A stretch of DNA of 64,000 nt from Metallosphaera sedula DSM 5348 (GCF_000016605.1 NC_009440.1:1227789-1291788), one strand, 5' to 3'. Positions 35,568 through 47,944 are shown, counted from the stretch's first letter. The notes: generated from the letters alone by a model not told the origin. Numbers and translations are program-made.

Positions 35568-36364
35568 GCCTTTATCCCCCCTGCCAAATATTCTCCTCTT
35601 AGATACTTTTGTAACGCGAAAGTTAATACTATTACGGGAATCGTGAAGACCAGGGAAAACGCAACTCCTGCGAGCAGGTTACCCCTAGTTACATCAGAGT
35701 ATATGGTGACTGGAAGCGTAGAATGATACGGAATCAATAGTATGGCATATGTGAACTCGTCCCAGGAGAACATCCAGGATATTAGGAAGGCAGCTGCTAT
35801 TCCAGGAGCGGCTATGGGCAACAGGATCGAGAATAACCTTCTCAGTAGGCCCGCACCATCGACCCTGGCTTGATTCTCTAGGTCTGACGGTATTGAGGAG
35901 AAAGTCCCTTGAAGAATGAAAGTTGCCAGTGGAAGGGTAATCAGAGTCTGCGCTAGGGCAAGCCCCTCAACGCTCTCAAAGAGATGGAGCTTAATGAACT
36001 CCACTGCTATGGGAATCCCAATAACGATAGCTGGCATCATATTTGTCACAAGAAGGAGAACTAAGAAGGGGTAGGCAATAGCTCTAGGAAGCCTGCTGAG
36101 ACCGTAACCTGCTGGAACTGCGAGTACTAGGGTAATCACCCCAACCAGGGTGGCAGTTTCTAGGCTCTTTACCAAGGGGTCTATGAACGCTGAACCTTGC
36201 AGGGACACAACCAGGTTATTCAACGTTAATGAGATAGGTAGGAGAGCAGGATACCTTGCCAGTATAGTGATGGTTGGCGAATTGAAGGCCAACAGGAAAA
36301 GGACATAGAGTGGAAACAGGAAATATGCGCCCACCACAATTGCACCTATGTAGGACCACTTCAT
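35564..36364 (-). CDS. CUT1-type sugar ABC transporter, MalG-like permease
   Basis: 266 residues and six membrane segments. The cytoplasmic coupling loop carries the family EAA motif: ENQARVDGAGLLRRLFSILLPIAAPGIA (about 172-199; the G in DGAG and the LP are the key residues). It pairs with the MalF-like subunit to form the channel. ATGA overlaps link it to both neighbours. Confidence 0.9.
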   Translation of the reverse strand: MKWSYIGAIVVGAYFLFPLYVLFLLAFNSPTITILARYPALLPISLTLNNLVVSLQGSAFIDPLVKSLETATLVGVITLVLAVPAGYGLSRLPRAIAYPFLVLLLVTNMMPAIVIGIPIAVEFIKLHLFESVEGLALAQTLITLPLATFILQGTFSSIPSDLENQARVDGAGLLRRLFSILLPIAAPGIAAAFLISWMFSWDEFTYAILLIPYHSTLPVTIYSDVTRGNLLAGVAFSLVFTIPVIVLTFALQKYLRGEYLAGGIKA

Positions 36365-37194
36365 GAGGATCTACCTCCTGTCAATTTTATCACAACACCC
36401 ATGAAGACCAGGATAAAACCTAGGAGAACGGTTGCAGCAGCAAGGGCTAGGCCCACTTCAGGAAAGGTGGTCGTGTAGAGGTTATACACCAAGGTGGTAA
36501 GTAGGGGAGGATGGTCTCCTATCAAGATTAAGGGAAGAGCGAAGATATTGAACTCCTGAACCCCTCTGAGGATGAGGGCTACACCTATGAAGCTCCTTAG
36601 ATTTGGTAGTGTAATGTGAATGAACCTCCTCACCGAACCGGCTCCGTCTATGGCTGCGGAGTAATATAACTCCCTTGGGATCGAGGACATTCCTGCCAAG
36701 AGAATCAGGGATACTATAGGAGTGTTCTTCCAGCTATCAGCTAGCATGACTACAAGGAGGGATGATAGGGAAGTTTGATACCAGTTAACATTGATCCCGA
36801 ATAAGGAATGCAACACTGTGTTGGCGTAACCGCCACTGGTCTGGAAAATGAAGCTAAAGGTTATGGCAGCGACCACTGTAGCCACGCCCATGGGAATGAT
36901 AGTTATTGTGGAAAGTGCCCTCTTTCCTAGGAATTCCCTGCTTAATACCGATGCCACTAGAAAACCCAAGGCCAGCTGAATTAGAAGCGCACCCACAGTG
37001 ACGAGAACTGTGTCTAAGACTGCTCCCCCTACATTAAAGTAGGCCAGCTCCTGGTAATTATGAAGCGATAATCCCCCGTGAGGATCCTGAAAACTTAGAT
37101 AAACGGCGTCAATAGTGGGAAAAAAAGAGAAAGCAACAATATACCCCACCGCAGGCAGGACCAGTAAAAAAGGGGTTAACCTCAAGTTTTTCAC
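36361..37194 (-). CDS. CUT1-type sugar ABC transporter, MalF-like permease
   Basis: 277 residues and six membrane segments. The EAA loop reads YSAAIDGAGSVRRFIHITLP (about 181-200). The N-terminal periplasmic extension of bacterial MalF is absent, as is usual in archaea. It overlaps the binding-protein gene upstream by 4 nt and the MalG-like gene downstream by 4 nt. Confidence 0.9.
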   Translation of the reverse strand: MKNLRLTPFLLVLPAVGYIVAFSFFPTIDAVYLSFQDPHGGLSLHNYQELAYFNVGGAVLDTVLVTVGALLIQLALGFLVASVLSREFLGKRALSTITIIPMGVATVVAAITFSFIFQTSGGYANTVLHSLFGINVNWYQTSLSSLLVVMLADSWKNTPIVSLILLAGMSSIPRELYYSAAIDGAGSVRRFIHITLPNLRSFIGVALILRGVQEFNIFALPLILIGDHPPLLTTLVYNLYTTTFPEVGLALAAATVLLGFILVFMGVVIKLTGGRSS

Positions 37195-38630
37195 CCGTAC
37201 AATGGACCGTAGACTCCCTGCTCGTATTGCTGAGCCACAGTGGTGTTATAGTTCTGGACTAGGTAGTTATACATCTCCTGATTCGCCTGGCCTAGGATGC
37301 TGGGTATCTGGGAGTAGGGTGCATGATCTACAATAATCGTGTCAAATACCTTGTCAGCGATCTGTCCCCACACAGTTATCCATGGAACGGGTTCCCTGAA
37401 GAACGCGTTGCTCATGGCCTCCTCCTCTGCCTTGTACAATGCGCTGATATTGCTTGGCAAGTTGTTGTAGGCCTGCTGATTTACTGCTGGCCAGGACAAG
37501 TATATGATAAAGTCCCTTTGAACCTGCGTCGATAGGAGGAACCTCGCGAAATCTATTAGTGCAGGAATGTCGGTTGCTCCCTTAGGTATGGCCAGGACAT
37601 CTCCGCCCACCAGATGGTCTCCGTTAGCAGGTCCCACAGGGCCCGGATAGAAGCCTATGTGACTCATGTTTACGCCTTCACTAGCCATGGTGCTATAGAT
37701 GTAGGGCCATTGATAGTCAATCATGTAATACTCTCCACTTAACAGTCCCTTATAGCTACCCCAGTACCCATGGACGTAACCCGGAGTGAAGTAGTTGGAG
37801 AGGTTATAGAGATATTCGAAGGCTAACACATCACCGGAGTCGTTGAAGAGGAATGGATTTCCTCCAGCCTGTACCATCCATTGGTAAAGCTCCGTGTAGG
37901 TGCTGGCTCCGCCGTGACCCTGGAACATGATTGGGGCCACACCAGTCTTAGCCTTTATCTCAGAGGCTACCTGCATTAGCTGAGACCAGTTCTGAGGCGG
38001 AGTTATTCCCATTTCCTGGAACAGCGTTGCATTATACCACACTAGGGGTATGTTACCCCTCAATGGTATGAAGAACTCCCCGTGGTAAACACTTTGCTCA
38101 TACTTTACGAGGCTCACCATTGAGGGTATGAGGGAGACGTTCTGAAGTATTTCGCTCGTGTATGGCGTGAGGTTCATCAAATAGTTCCCGTTCAGAAGCT
38201 CCCCAATAACCAGGTTATCCTCTCCAATTATTACAGGTCCAACGTTACCACTTAGCTCAAGCTCCTCAACACTCTTCACGATGTCCGTTGCACCTTCATC
38301 CACATAGTTGATATGAATGTTGGGATATTCCTTTTCAAATTGCGGAATGATTACGTTCTGCATTACTGAAGCCTCTGACTGGGAGAGGTCGTCGAAATAG
38401 GTTATGGTCACATTCCCAGTAACAGGGGGAGGAGTCGTTGTGGTAGTTGAGGTGTTAGTTACACTTGGGGGCGTTGTCCTATGACTTGTTAACTCTATAG
38501 CTGCCACTGCACCTATAACTATTATTACAATTACTATCCCTATTACAACAGATTTGGCTATCCCCCTAACTGCCTTTTTATAATTAACTCTCGGTAACAA
38601 GGGTATCACTTTCCTCATATTGGACTTCAT
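37191..38630 (-). CDS. CUT1-type sugar-binding protein with class III-like N-terminus
   Basis: 479 residues. A short basic N-terminus (KKAVRG) precedes one hydrophobic helix (about 29-47, VVIGIVIVIIVIGAVAA). A Thr/Pro-rich linker (about 51-72) follows, then a MalE-fold domain (TITYFDDLSQSEASVMQ to the end). This is the layout of Sulfolobus sugar-binding proteins that are cut by the prepilin peptidase PibD and placed at the surface (bindosome). The first gene of the operon, it has an A/T-rich promoter region upstream (38631-38903). The sugar cannot be told from sequence; maltose/trehalose or glucose-type are candidates. Confidence 0.85.
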   Translation of the reverse strand: MKSNMRKVIPLLPRVNYKKAVRGIAKSVVIGIVIVIIVIGAVAAIELTSHRTTPPSVTNTSTTTTTPPPVTGNVTITYFDDLSQSEASVMQNVIIPQFEKEYPNIHINYVDEGATDIVKSVEELELSGNVGPVIIGEDNLVIGELLNGNYLMNLTPYTSEILQNVSLIPSMVSLVKYEQSVYHGEFFIPLRGNIPLVWYNATLFQEMGITPPQNWSQLMQVASEIKAKTGVAPIMFQGHGGASTYTELYQWMVQAGGNPFLFNDSGDVLAFEYLYNLSNYFTPGYVHGYWGSYKGLLSGEYYMIDYQWPYIYSTMASEGVNMSHIGFYPGPVGPANGDHLVGGDVLAIPKGATDIPALIDFARFLLSTQVQRDFIIYLSWPAVNQQAYNNLPSNISALYKAEEEAMSNAFFREPVPWITVWGQIADKVFDTIIVDHAPYSQIPSILGQANQEMYNYLVQNYNTTVAQQYEQGVYGPLYG

Positions 38631-38903
38631 GTTATTTAAATATATCTGAGATTTTTATACATACTAGTATATAGATTAATTCAAGTAATAAAGTATAAGT
38701 ATATCTAGTAATTTTTAAGTAATAGTGCTAATCAAGGCCAAATCTACAACAGCTAGAAAATAACGTTTCGGAGTCACAAATCGCGATAGAATGTTGGATA
38801 TCAATATAGAATACTTTATTTAATCGTCATTAAGAATATAATAGAAGGCGTTACATTTAAGTTTCAAGTTAAAAATTTAAACATAGCCCACTGTATCCAC
38901 GGG

Positions 38904-40040
38904 ATGGTTGCCGTAGTAGATGCGTGGATTACGCCCTTCGGAAAGAGAAGGGAGAGCATCTTTGACCTGGCTAAGGAGTCCTCTCTGCCACTTGTGAGAA
39001 AATACAGGGATGTCGTGGATTTCGTGGTTGTATCAAACTCTTACTCAGGGGAATTTAATGGAGTTTCTGGATTGAACAACCTCATCTCCACGTACCTTTC
39101 TCTGGAACACGTTCCCTCAGTTAGGATAGATAACACGAGCGGAAGTGGAGGGAGCGCCGTTCTGGTGGGAAAGAGCCTTCTTGAGTCAGGGACGGCCAGG
39201 GCTGTCCTCGTGATAGGTGTGGAGAAGATGTCCACAATGAGGACAAGGGAGGTTACCTCAGTTATTTCCTCCCTTCTGCCTCCTAGGGAGAGGTCGGTGG
39301 GGATCTCTGTACCCTCCCTTGCTTCCATCATGACGAAGGAGTACATGGCGAGATATAATGCTAGGAGGGAAGCCATAGCTGAAGTGGCAGTGAAAAACCA
39401 CAGAAATGGGGCCAAAAATCCCTTCGCCCATATTAGGAAGGAAGTATCCTTGAGCGAGGTTCTCTCATCTCCCGTGGTTGCCGATCCGCTGACTCAGTAC
39501 GAGTTCTGCCCGATCAGTGATGGTTCAGCATCCCTCCTCCTGGTAAGGGATGAAGACGCGCTCAGCTTCACTGGTAGACCAGTTTACATCAAGGGAATAG
39601 CCATGGGTTCTGACTCCTCCCACATAACCGATAGGGAGGACCTACTAGAGATGAGGTCAGTGAGAAGGGCAGGCGAGTTGGCAATGAGAACTAGCAAGGT
39701 GGACCGCGTGGACTTCGCCGAGCTTCACGACATGGCCACCATCCTGGAGATTGTGGAGGCAGAGGCGTTGGGTCTACTCAAGAGAGGAGAGGGGTGGAGA
39801 TCTTACCTGGAGGGGGAGACCGAGATTCACGGTGAGATGCCCATTAACACCAGTGGTGGGCTCAACTCTAAGGGCCATCCCATAGGTGCCAGCGGAATTG
39901 CTCAACTGGTGGAGGCGTTCCATCAGATCAGGGGAGAGGCAGGCGAGAGGCAGGTAAAGGACGCGAGGACTGGGTTAACCTTGAGCATGGCTGGTTTCGG
40001 TAACTCTGCCACAGTCGCGATAGTGGGTGATGAGCCGTGA
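38904..40040 (+). CDS. Thiolase-fold protein lacking the nucleophilic cysteine
   Basis: 378 residues of the archaeal SCP-x/thiolase family. The C-terminal active-site elements are present: ELHDMATILEIVEAEALG (the His of HDxF) and NSKGHPIGASGIAQ (the GHP His). Where other members have the nucleophile in a VENACASG motif, this one reads RIDNTSGSGGSA, with Ser at the Cys position. It therefore cannot do the usual Claisen chemistry through a Cys thioester. It is coupled to a small zinc-ribbon protein (4-nt overlap), like archaeal thiolase/DUF35 pairs. The start at 38904 follows an A/T-rich promoter. Confidence 0.8.
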   Translation: MVAVVDAWITPFGKRRESIFDLAKESSLPLVRKYRDVVDFVVVSNSYSGEFNGVSGLNNLISTYLSLEHVPSVRIDNTSGSGGSAVLVGKSLLESGTARAVLVIGVEKMSTMRTREVTSVISSLLPPRERSVGISVPSLASIMTKEYMARYNARREAIAEVAVKNHRNGAKNPFAHIRKEVSLSEVLSSPVVADPLTQYEFCPISDGSASLLLVRDEDALSFTGRPVYIKGIAMGSDSSHITDREDLLEMRSVRRAGELAMRTSKVDRVDFAELHDMATILEIVEAEALGLLKRGEGWRSYLEGETEIHGEMPINTSGGLNSKGHPIGASGIAQLVEAFHQIRGEAGERQVKDARTGLTLSMAGFGNSATVAIVGDEP

Positions 40041-40255
40041 TAGTCTACGTGTGCAACTCATGTGGTAAGGCCTATTTCGAGCCAAGGGGAATCTGCCAGT
40101 GCGGGTCAGATAGCTTCAGGGAAGAGGAAAGGGAGACCACGAGGATACACTGCGTAAAGTTGATGGTCCCGCCTGCAGGATTCCCGGACCAGGTTGAGTT
40201 CTGCCTATCGCAGGCTAAGGGAACAAAGGTTTTCGAAATCGTGAGGTCAGCCTAA
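40037..40255 (+). CDS. Small zinc-ribbon partner of the thiolase (DUF35-type N-terminal part)
   Basis: 72 residues starting at GTG 40037, which overlaps the thiolase stop. The first half is a zinc ribbon, [18 protein letters not shown] (Cys at 6, 9, 20, 22). DUF35 proteins that bridge thiolase and HMG-CoA synthase have such a ribbon followed by an OB fold; here only about 45 residues follow, so the OB domain is reduced or absent. The 3' end overlaps the convergent acyl-CoA synthetase gene by 9 nt. Confidence 0.65.
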   Translation: MIVYVCNSCGKAYFEPRGICQCGSDSFREEERETTRIHCVKLMVPPAGFPDQVEFCLSQAKGTKVFEIVRSA

Positions 40256-41902
40256 ACTTCTCCTGACCTCGTTCACCACCTCAGGGTCCTCCAGTATCGT
40301 CGGGTCTACATCCTTTCCCGTGAGTAGGTCTCTCAAGATCCTCCTCACCACTTTCCCGCTCCTGGACTTAGGAAGCCTAGGCACTCTCACCACCCTGTCA
40401 ACCACGTATATTGGCCCTAGTTTGGATCTAACCTCCGCCTTAACTCTCTCAGGGTCTGCGTCTCCCACGATGAAGAGGACAAGTTTCTCCCCCTTGACGG
40501 GGTCGGGAACTCCCACCGCAGACGCGTCCTTAACCCCTGGAACCTTTGAAACCACGTCCTCCACCTCTCCGCTGGTGATCCTGTGACCTGCGACCTTTAT
40601 CATGTCATCACTCCTGCCCACAATCTTGACGTATCCGCCTTCCACGATTGCCAGGTCTCCCGTGTCATGTCCGCCGTACCTCTGATACTCCTTGAACTTC
40701 TCTTCATTTCTCCAGACCCCAATGAACTTCGTGGGGAAGGGACTCTTCAGGACTAGGTGGCCGACCTCACCCTCAACCCTATTCCCGTTCTCATCAACTG
40801 TTTCCAGCAGTGCTCCAGGGAACGGAACTCCGGCATATCCCTTCCTTGACTCCACACCCAGGGAGAACGGAGTCCCCACCACATATCCTGTCTCGGATTG
40901 GCCGTAAATATCCGTGACCCTATCGGCGAACCTTATGGCGTAATCCCAGGAAGGCTCATCCATTATCTCGCCTGCAGTGGCAATGTACTCAACGCGAGGC
41001 AGGGATAGGTCCATACTCCTCAACAGGCGTAGAAGCGTTGGGGATGTGAAGAATACCTTGGGGTTCTCCCTCTCCATGATCTTCCTAACCCTATCCCTAG
41101 GGTGATCAGGAGCTCCCTCCATGAAAACCAGTGTTCCGCCATGAAGAAGAGTGCCATACATGATCCTGGAAAACGTTATCCATCCCACGTCAGCTGAGGT
41201 GAATACCACGTCACCAGGTCTCAGGGAAAACACGATATCGAACACGGTGTAGTGACCCACCATCCAGGAGCCGTGGGGTAGAACTATCCCCTTAGGTCTA
41301 CCTGTGGTACCGGAGGTGTACATTATCACGAGGGGATCATTTGCCTCAATCCTCTCAGGGAGAGTGAAGTCATCTTCCCAGGGGGTGAGGTTCCTTTCTA
41401 GTGTCACATCACCACCGAGGAGAGGAATCCTCTGACCCCTTCTCTGGGTGTACCTCGTGGTGAGCACAAGCTTGGGTGAGAGGTCCTGAATCCTGGCCTT
41501 GACTGCCTGCTCCCCAAGACCTGCAAAGATAACGGAGTACACGACTCCCATCTTGGCGCAGGCGAGGAGTGAGGCAATGGTTTCAGGAAGGTTTGGCATG
41601 TAGATTGCGACCCTATCGCCCCGAGTCACTCCCTTGTCCTTCATGACGTTGACCACCCTCTCTGTCAGCCTGGCCAGCTCGGAGTACGTGATTTCTCTCC
41701 TCTCGTCTTCACCATACCAGATTAGTGCCGTGCCCTCATGTGAAAGGACGTTATGCGCAATGTTGGTCTCCCCGTTCACGAACCACTTCCCGCCCTCTAG
41801 GACTGAATTCCAGGGCTTAAACCATCTTAGTGCTGAGGCAAAGGGCGACCAGTACAGATCTGGCCTTTCCAGAGCTGTCGCAAAGGCCGAGGAATAATCC
41901 AT
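40247..41902 (-). CDS. AMP-forming acyl-CoA synthetase (acetyl-CoA synthetase-like)
   Basis: 551 residues. The core motifs are [18 protein letters not shown] (A3, about 202-219), DIYGQSETG (A5), [22 protein letters not shown] (A7-A8 area, split across two motifs) and the catalytic Lys in [11 protein letters not shown] near residue 522. It activates a short- or medium-chain acid with ATP and CoA. The N-terminal domain is trimmed compared with the about 650 residues of bacterial Acs. It is convergent with the thiolase operon. Confidence 0.85.
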   Translation of the reverse strand: MDYSSAFATALERPDLYWSPFASALRWFKPWNSVLEGGKWFVNGETNIAHNVLSHEGTALIWYGEDERREITYSELARLTERVVNVMKDKGVTRGDRVAIYMPNLPETIASLLACAKMGVVYSVIFAGLGEQAVKARIQDLSPKLVLTTRYTQRRGQRIPLLGGDVTLERNLTPWEDDFTLPERIEANDPLVIMYTSGTTGRPKGIVLPHGSWMVGHYTVFDIVFSLRPGDVVFTSADVGWITFSRIMYGTLLHGGTLVFMEGAPDHPRDRVRKIMERENPKVFFTSPTLLRLLRSMDLSLPRVEYIATAGEIMDEPSWDYAIRFADRVTDIYGQSETGYVVGTPFSLGVESRKGYAGVPFPGALLETVDENGNRVEGEVGHLVLKSPFPTKFIGVWRNEEKFKEYQRYGGHDTGDLAIVEGGYVKIVGRSDDMIKVAGHRITSGEVEDVVSKVPGVKDASAVGVPDPVKGEKLVLFIVGDADPERVKAEVRSKLGPIYVVDRVVRVPRLPKSRSGKVVRRILRDLLTGKDVDPTILEDPEVVNEVRRSLG

Positions 41903-42139
41903 AGGGTGATAGAATCACAACTGCCTAAAAAGGACTTGGTGGCAGAGGCATTGTTAAGATGTCGGTACCCTTGATCACGTTCTTGACATGGATTCGTGAG
42001 TTGGAGATAACGCGTGCCTCATCCTTGATTTAGCTATGACGCAAAGGGATATCCCAGTGAACGCGTCTAGGAGCTTTAGACACAGTCTTCATTATCTCGT
42101 AAGCGAGGCTTTTTTAATTCTTAAATCATTGAAGACCTG

Positions 42140-42964
42140 ATGGAGCCGTCTATTTACGTTAGGAGCAACGCAAGGTTAGGAGAGGGACCGCTGTGGGATC
42201 CTAGGACGGGGACTCTTTACTGGGTCGATATTGAGGGAGGAAAACTTCACGTAACAAGGGATGGAAAGGATACCGTCATAGATGCACCCCAAATGATCTC
42301 TTCATTGGGCTTAACTCACGAACCTGGGACACTGATCACGTCCGCAGGGTTAACCCTATACAAGTTCTCAGGGGAATTCACTCCCATCTCCAGCATCACT
42401 GCGGAAGGAGTTAGATTCAATGACGGAAAATGTGGCCCTAAAGGAGAGTTCTGGGTGGGAACAATGGATCTCAAGGAGGAGAGGGACCTGGGGATCCTTT
42501 ACCGATTTAACGGCGAGTTTACTCCCCTCGTGGATCATCTAATAATATCCAACGGAATGGACTGGTTCAAGAACGTATACTACCTCGTGGATAGTCCCAG
42601 GAAGAGGGTTTACGCCTTCAGGGTTAGAGATGACGAACTTGAAAGTCTTGGAGCGGCTGTGGATACCTCCGATTACCCGGGAGTTCCTGACGGAATGACC
42701 ATGGACTCCTCCGGGTTAATTTGGGTAGCCCATTATGGAGGAGGGTTGGTGACCGTGTGGGAGCCCTTCTCTAGGAGGCCAGTCCTGGAGATCCAGATGC
42801 CTGTAAAGATAGTGACCTCGGTCGTCTTTGGAGGGCCTGAACTTAACCAGCTTTTCGTGACCTCCTCATCTAGGGCAGGGGAAGAACTAGGCGGTTCGGT
42901 GTTTGTGGTGGAGACGGAGTACAGGGGACGTGAACCCTTCGTGTGCATGGACTTCTCACGGTGA
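42140..42964 (+). CDS. SMP-30/gluconolactonase family lactonase
   Basis: 274 residues forming a six-blade propeller. Metal and catalytic residues are in LGEGPLWDPRTGTLYWVDIE (Glu, about 13-32), FNDGKCGPKGEFWVGTM (about 93-109), ISNGMDWF (Asn) and GVPDGMTMDSSGLIWVAHYGG (Asp, about 177-197). It should hydrolyse sugar lactones such as gluconolactone, the product of glucose dehydrogenase, feeding the dehydratase. A TTTTTTAATT box lies about 25 nt upstream. The transporter frame begins 4 bp after its stop. Confidence 0.8.
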   Translation: MEPSIYVRSNARLGEGPLWDPRTGTLYWVDIEGGKLHVTRDGKDTVIDAPQMISSLGLTHEPGTLITSAGLTLYKFSGEFTPISSITAEGVRFNDGKCGPKGEFWVGTMDLKEERDLGILYRFNGEFTPLVDHLIISNGMDWFKNVYYLVDSPRKRVYAFRVRDDELESLGAAVDTSDYPGVPDGMTMDSSGLIWVAHYGGGLVTVWEPFSRRPVLEIQMPVKIVTSVVFGGPELNQLFVTSSSRAGEELGGSVFVVETEYRGREPFVCMDFSR

Positions 42965-42968
42965 ATCC

Positions 42969-44045
42969 ATGGACTTAAGGATTCCCCTAGTGGCGCTCCT
43001 GGGAACTGTGATCTCGTGGTACTCCTTCTTCTCTGTGGGTATCCTTTCAGCATCTAGTTCGCCCTTTCACTCCCTAATCCTGTCTGCCCTCTTCTACTTT
43101 TCAGCCTTTGTTGGGAGACCGTTGGGAGCCTTCCTCCTAGGGAGGGTGGGGGATAGCTGGGGAAAGAGATTCTCGCTCTCCCTAGTATTCCTCTTCCTTT
43201 TCGTGGGTGACCTCCTCATATCGCTGAGATCTCCGCTAGAGGTGATTTCGCCAGTCCTCATAGGTCTTGCCCTTGGCGGAGAGTGGGGGAGCGCCTCGGT
43301 CCTAATGGCAGAAAGCGTGGAAAACATGAGAGGTGGTTGGACAAGCCTGGTGCAGTTGTCCGTACCCATTGGACTAATCCTGTCGCTCACGGTGGCAATT
43401 TCGCCCCTCTCCCTCTTTGTGCCAGCGTTGATTTCCGCGCTTTTGATACCAGTGACATTCCGATTGCCTGAGACGAGGGGAAGGATAATTGGTGCTCAGC
43501 TAAGTGGTCTCAGATCCCTGATCAAAGGGATCATGATTAAGGTGGGGGAAAGCTCGAACTTCTACTAGTTCACATCCTTCTCAATCCCCTTTCTCTTGAA
43601 AGCTGGCCTTGACCTAGGAACACTTCCGATCCTTTTTGTTTCTGTGGAGGAGATGTTCCTAATGATACCCATGGGGATAGCGTCAGATCTCATGGGGAGA
43701 AGGACGGTGATAAGGATTGGGATGCTGACAATGTTGTTGTCCTCTGCCATGTTGAGCATTTCCGCCATCTTAAGAAGTGGTATCCTGGTCTTGGCATCAT
43801 TTCTGGTTTTTGGCCTTGGAGACTCCCTAAGCTACGCACCGCAGGGAGCTTACCTAGCTGAACTCTATAGGGAACAGAGAGTGATGATGGCCGGGTTGGC
43901 CTACCAGCTTTCAGCGGTTTTAGCTGGAGGTACCTCTGTAATCCTGACCTCCCTATCTCTCTCATTTCTTGGGGAGACAGGGAGCTCGATCGTCATACCC
44001 TTGCTCTCCCTGGTATACGTGATGATGTCTGTCCTTGCAGTTTGA
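42969..44045 (+). pseudogene. MHS-family MFS transporter interrupted by one in-frame TAG
   Basis: The frame starts at ATG 42969 (ribosome-like GGTGA just upstream). It runs to TAG 43566-43568 and continues open in the same frame to TGA 44043-44045, 358 codons in all. The first part has helices 1-6 with the MFS motif GRVGDSWGKRFSLS. The second has helices 7-12 with SDLMGRRTVIRIG. The stop falls in NFY-stop-FTSFSIP, at the start of helix 7, where MHS transporters read FY-x-FTTF. No other damage is seen. It is either a very recent nonsense mutation, a read-through codon, or a sequence error. The likely cargo is a sugar acid or carboxylate, from its place after the lactonase. Confidence 0.75.
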
Positions 44046-44227
44046 GAGTTCTGAGGCTCTTCTAAAATAAGGATTAATAATGAGGATTCCGCATTCTAGT
44101 TTATGAAGTGGAAACTGCTATTTCTTCTCTTGAGGCTGTTGAGAATATTCAGAAAGAGATAGGAAGTGCTTATTTTTCCTATTCTACTAAGCAATGATTT
44201 TTTACCCACCGCATCGCAAGTTATGAT

Positions 44228-44599
44228 ATGGAGATCCTTTTACGTGAACTTGGTAAACAGTTGAATGACCTGACCAAGGAATTTTATGAGAAGGTGCTCC
44301 CACCAATAGACGTGTACGAGCAGGGTAACACCCTTGTGGTTATTGTGGACATGCCGGGTTTCGACAAGTCCAGCATTAGTATAAGGCTATCGTCTGATGG
44401 AGTTCTCAGAATTGAGGGAAAGAGGGACGTGGAGCAGGCTGGAATAAAACACGTGGCGCAAAGACCCTCAAGGATGATGAGGGAAATCAGGTTACCAGTC
44501 AAGGTTCCTAAGGACGCTGAGGTAACAGGGAAATATGAGAACGGTGTTCTCACGTTAAAGATTCCCATAGAGGGCGCAGCTAAGGTAAAGATAGAGTAA
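44228..44599 (+). CDS. hsp20: Small heat-shock protein (Hsp20/alpha-crystallin)
   Basis: 123 residues. The alpha-crystallin domain runs from [19 protein letters not shown] (about 27) to the closing [11 protein letters not shown] (about 106-116), with a PARTIAL Pro-rich basic loop and a short C-terminal tail ending KVKIE. It forms ATP-independent holdase oligomers that protect unfolding proteins. A GATTTTTTACC box (about 44192-44204) is at leaderless distance. The 3' end overlaps the convergent kinase gene by 20 nt. Confidence 0.85.
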   Translation: MEILLRELGKQLNDLTKEFYEKVLPPIDVYEQGNTLVVIVDMPGFDKSSISIRLSSDGVLRIEGKRDVEQAGIKHVAQRPSRMMREIRLPVKVPKDAEVTGKYENGVLTLKIPIEGAAKVKIE

Positions 44600-46037
44600 C
44601 CGTTATCCCTAGAAGGGCTATCAAGAGGGAAACTACGTCACCTAGGAAAAAGTAGGCTGGGATCGAGGCAGCCACCACGGGTATACCAATCCATTTTCTC
44701 TCCCTTTTCCTGGGCAGGCTTGGCTGTTTTAACATTCTCTCCTTAATCCCTGTCGAGAAATAGTTTACGTAATCCATTACCTCGTCCACCAGGGCCACGC
44801 GCATTAGCCCTTCCTCCTCCACGATTCTAACCAGGTTAGGGAGGAAGTCGAATTCAGGGTCAATCATTCTACACGTACCCTCTAGGACAGATGACATTCT
44901 GAAGTAAAGGGCTATCTTCTCCGGTAACCTAAGGGGGAACTTAAAGAACGCCTCGCTGGCTAACCTGTTAAAGTCGTCGAGTTCCAATTGGTCCACGGGG
45001 ACCCCCTTCATCTCCTTTATCATTAGCTCGAAACCCTTAGCTAAGACCTTCCGATCAGCGTAGGGTTGAACTGCACCTAACTGATCCAGAACGTTGACCA
45101 GCATGAGAGGGTCGCCCCTGCTGATGGTAACGTACATGCGAATCAACTTTATCCTGGTCTCCCTGTCAATGTAACCCGCCATTCCAAAGTCGTAAAGGAT
45201 TATGTTCCCGTCTTCATCCACTGCTATGTTTCCAGGGTGAGGGTCCGCGTGAAAGTACTCCCCCTTCAACACGGGGTAAACAAACACCTTGAACACTCTC
45301 CAGGCTAGGCCCTTCCTGTCAAATTTGTTAAGGGCCTCCTGTGACGTGATCTTTAACCCAGGAATGTACTCCATCACAAGGACATGCCGGGTCGCCTTTA
45401 TGGTATTGGGTATCCTTACCCTGAATCCCTCTAGTTCTTCCCTAATTTTCTCCGTGTAGAAGGCCTCCCTCTCGTAGTTGAGCTCTTCAAATATCCTTGT
45501 GGAGAACTGCCTGAAGATAAGCTTGAGGGTCTCCACTAGACTGGAGTCCAGAATCAACCTAGTTAGGGGGAGAAAGGTCCTTATCACGGAGATATCTGCC
45601 TTCAGAATTTCCTCAACTCCAGGCCTGTTCACCTTGATCGCGATCTCCTTCCCATCCTTACTCACTCCTCGGTGGACCTGTCCAAGACTTGCTGCAGCCA
45701 GGGGAGTCGGGTCTACTTCCCTTATCACGTCTCCAGCCTCCTTGAAAATCGTTTCCTTTACCTCTTCAAAGGGTGCTGGGGGTACCTCGTCCTGAAGCCT
45801 CTGCAACTCCCTCATATACTCCTGGGGAAGGACGTCAGCGCGAACCGAGAGCACTTGACCCAGTTTTATGAAGGTTGGGCCTAGCTCTATCATGGTATCC
45901 ACGAACCTCTTGGCCTCCTCCTCGAGCTCCTCCCTGGGGATGGTTTCTCCCTTCAGGATCCTTCTCCTGAAGTCCCTGTACTTCAAAAGCCTCGGCGTCA
46001 TCTTTCGTAGGATGGTAAACGTCCTGGAGATAGACAC
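44580..46037 (-). CDS. ABC1/UbiB/ADCK-family atypical kinase
   Basis: 485 residues. The family-specific KxGQ motif is [16 protein letters not shown] (about 56-71), the Ala-rich loop is [13 protein letters not shown] (about 113-125), and the catalytic and metal motifs are [19 protein letters not shown] and [10 protein letters not shown]. Two membrane helices close the C-terminus (about 452-483). UbiB proteins bind ATP and support isoprenoid quinone or lipid metabolism; in Sulfolobales the quinone would be caldariellaquinone (inference). Confidence 0.85.
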   Translation of the reverse strand: MSISRTFTILRKMTPRLLKYRDFRRRILKGETIPREELEEEAKRFVDTMIELGPTFIKLGQVLSVRADVLPQEYMRELQRLQDEVPPAPFEEVKETIFKEAGDVIREVDPTPLAAASLGQVHRGVSKDGKEIAIKVNRPGVEEILKADISVIRTFLPLTRLILDSSLVETLKLIFRQFSTRIFEELNYEREAFYTEKIREELEGFRVRIPNTIKATRHVLVMEYIPGLKITSQEALNKFDRKGLAWRVFKVFVYPVLKGEYFHADPHPGNIAVDEDGNIILYDFGMAGYIDRETRIKLIRMYVTISRGDPLMLVNVLDQLGAVQPYADRKVLAKGFELMIKEMKGVPVDQLELDDFNRLASEAFFKFPLRLPEKIALYFRMSSVLEGTCRMIDPEFDFLPNLVRIVEEEGLMRVALVDEVMDYVNYFSTGIKERMLKQPSLPRKRERKWIGIPVVAASIPAYFFLGDVVSLLIALLGITVTLSLP

Positions 46038-46113
46038 ATGTAGATGATTTCCCTCACCATAAAATAATTTTACTAGATAGTGCGAAGATCGCCTCAGAAC
46101 TTGAATGCGTAGG

Positions 46114-46125
46114 TTTTTATTTAAG
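46114..46125 (+). promoter_or_regulatory. TATA box of the kdgA-kdgK-gapN operon
   Basis: TTTTTATTTAAG is centred about 25 nt before ATG 46143, giving a leaderless mRNA for the three-gene operon. Confidence 0.6.
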
Positions 46126-46142
46126 ACTTCAATTTAATTTCT

Positions 46143-47944
<1,802 letters not shown>

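Noticed and set aside
38631..38903. Replication origin
   Set aside because: The A/T-rich gap has no origin-recognition-box-like repeats and no orc1/cdc6 gene nearby. It is more simply two divergent promoters.
43566..43568. Pyrrolysine or other reassigned UAG
   Set aside because: No pylTSBCD genes are in the window and the position is a hydrophobic membrane residue. Other genes here do end in TAG, so wholesale reassignment is very unlikely.
44103..44162. 19-codon frame encoding a Leu/Arg-rich peptide before hsp20
   Set aside because: Very short, no ribosome site, and it precedes the TATA box of hsp20. It could be a tiny membrane peptide, but there is no positive support.
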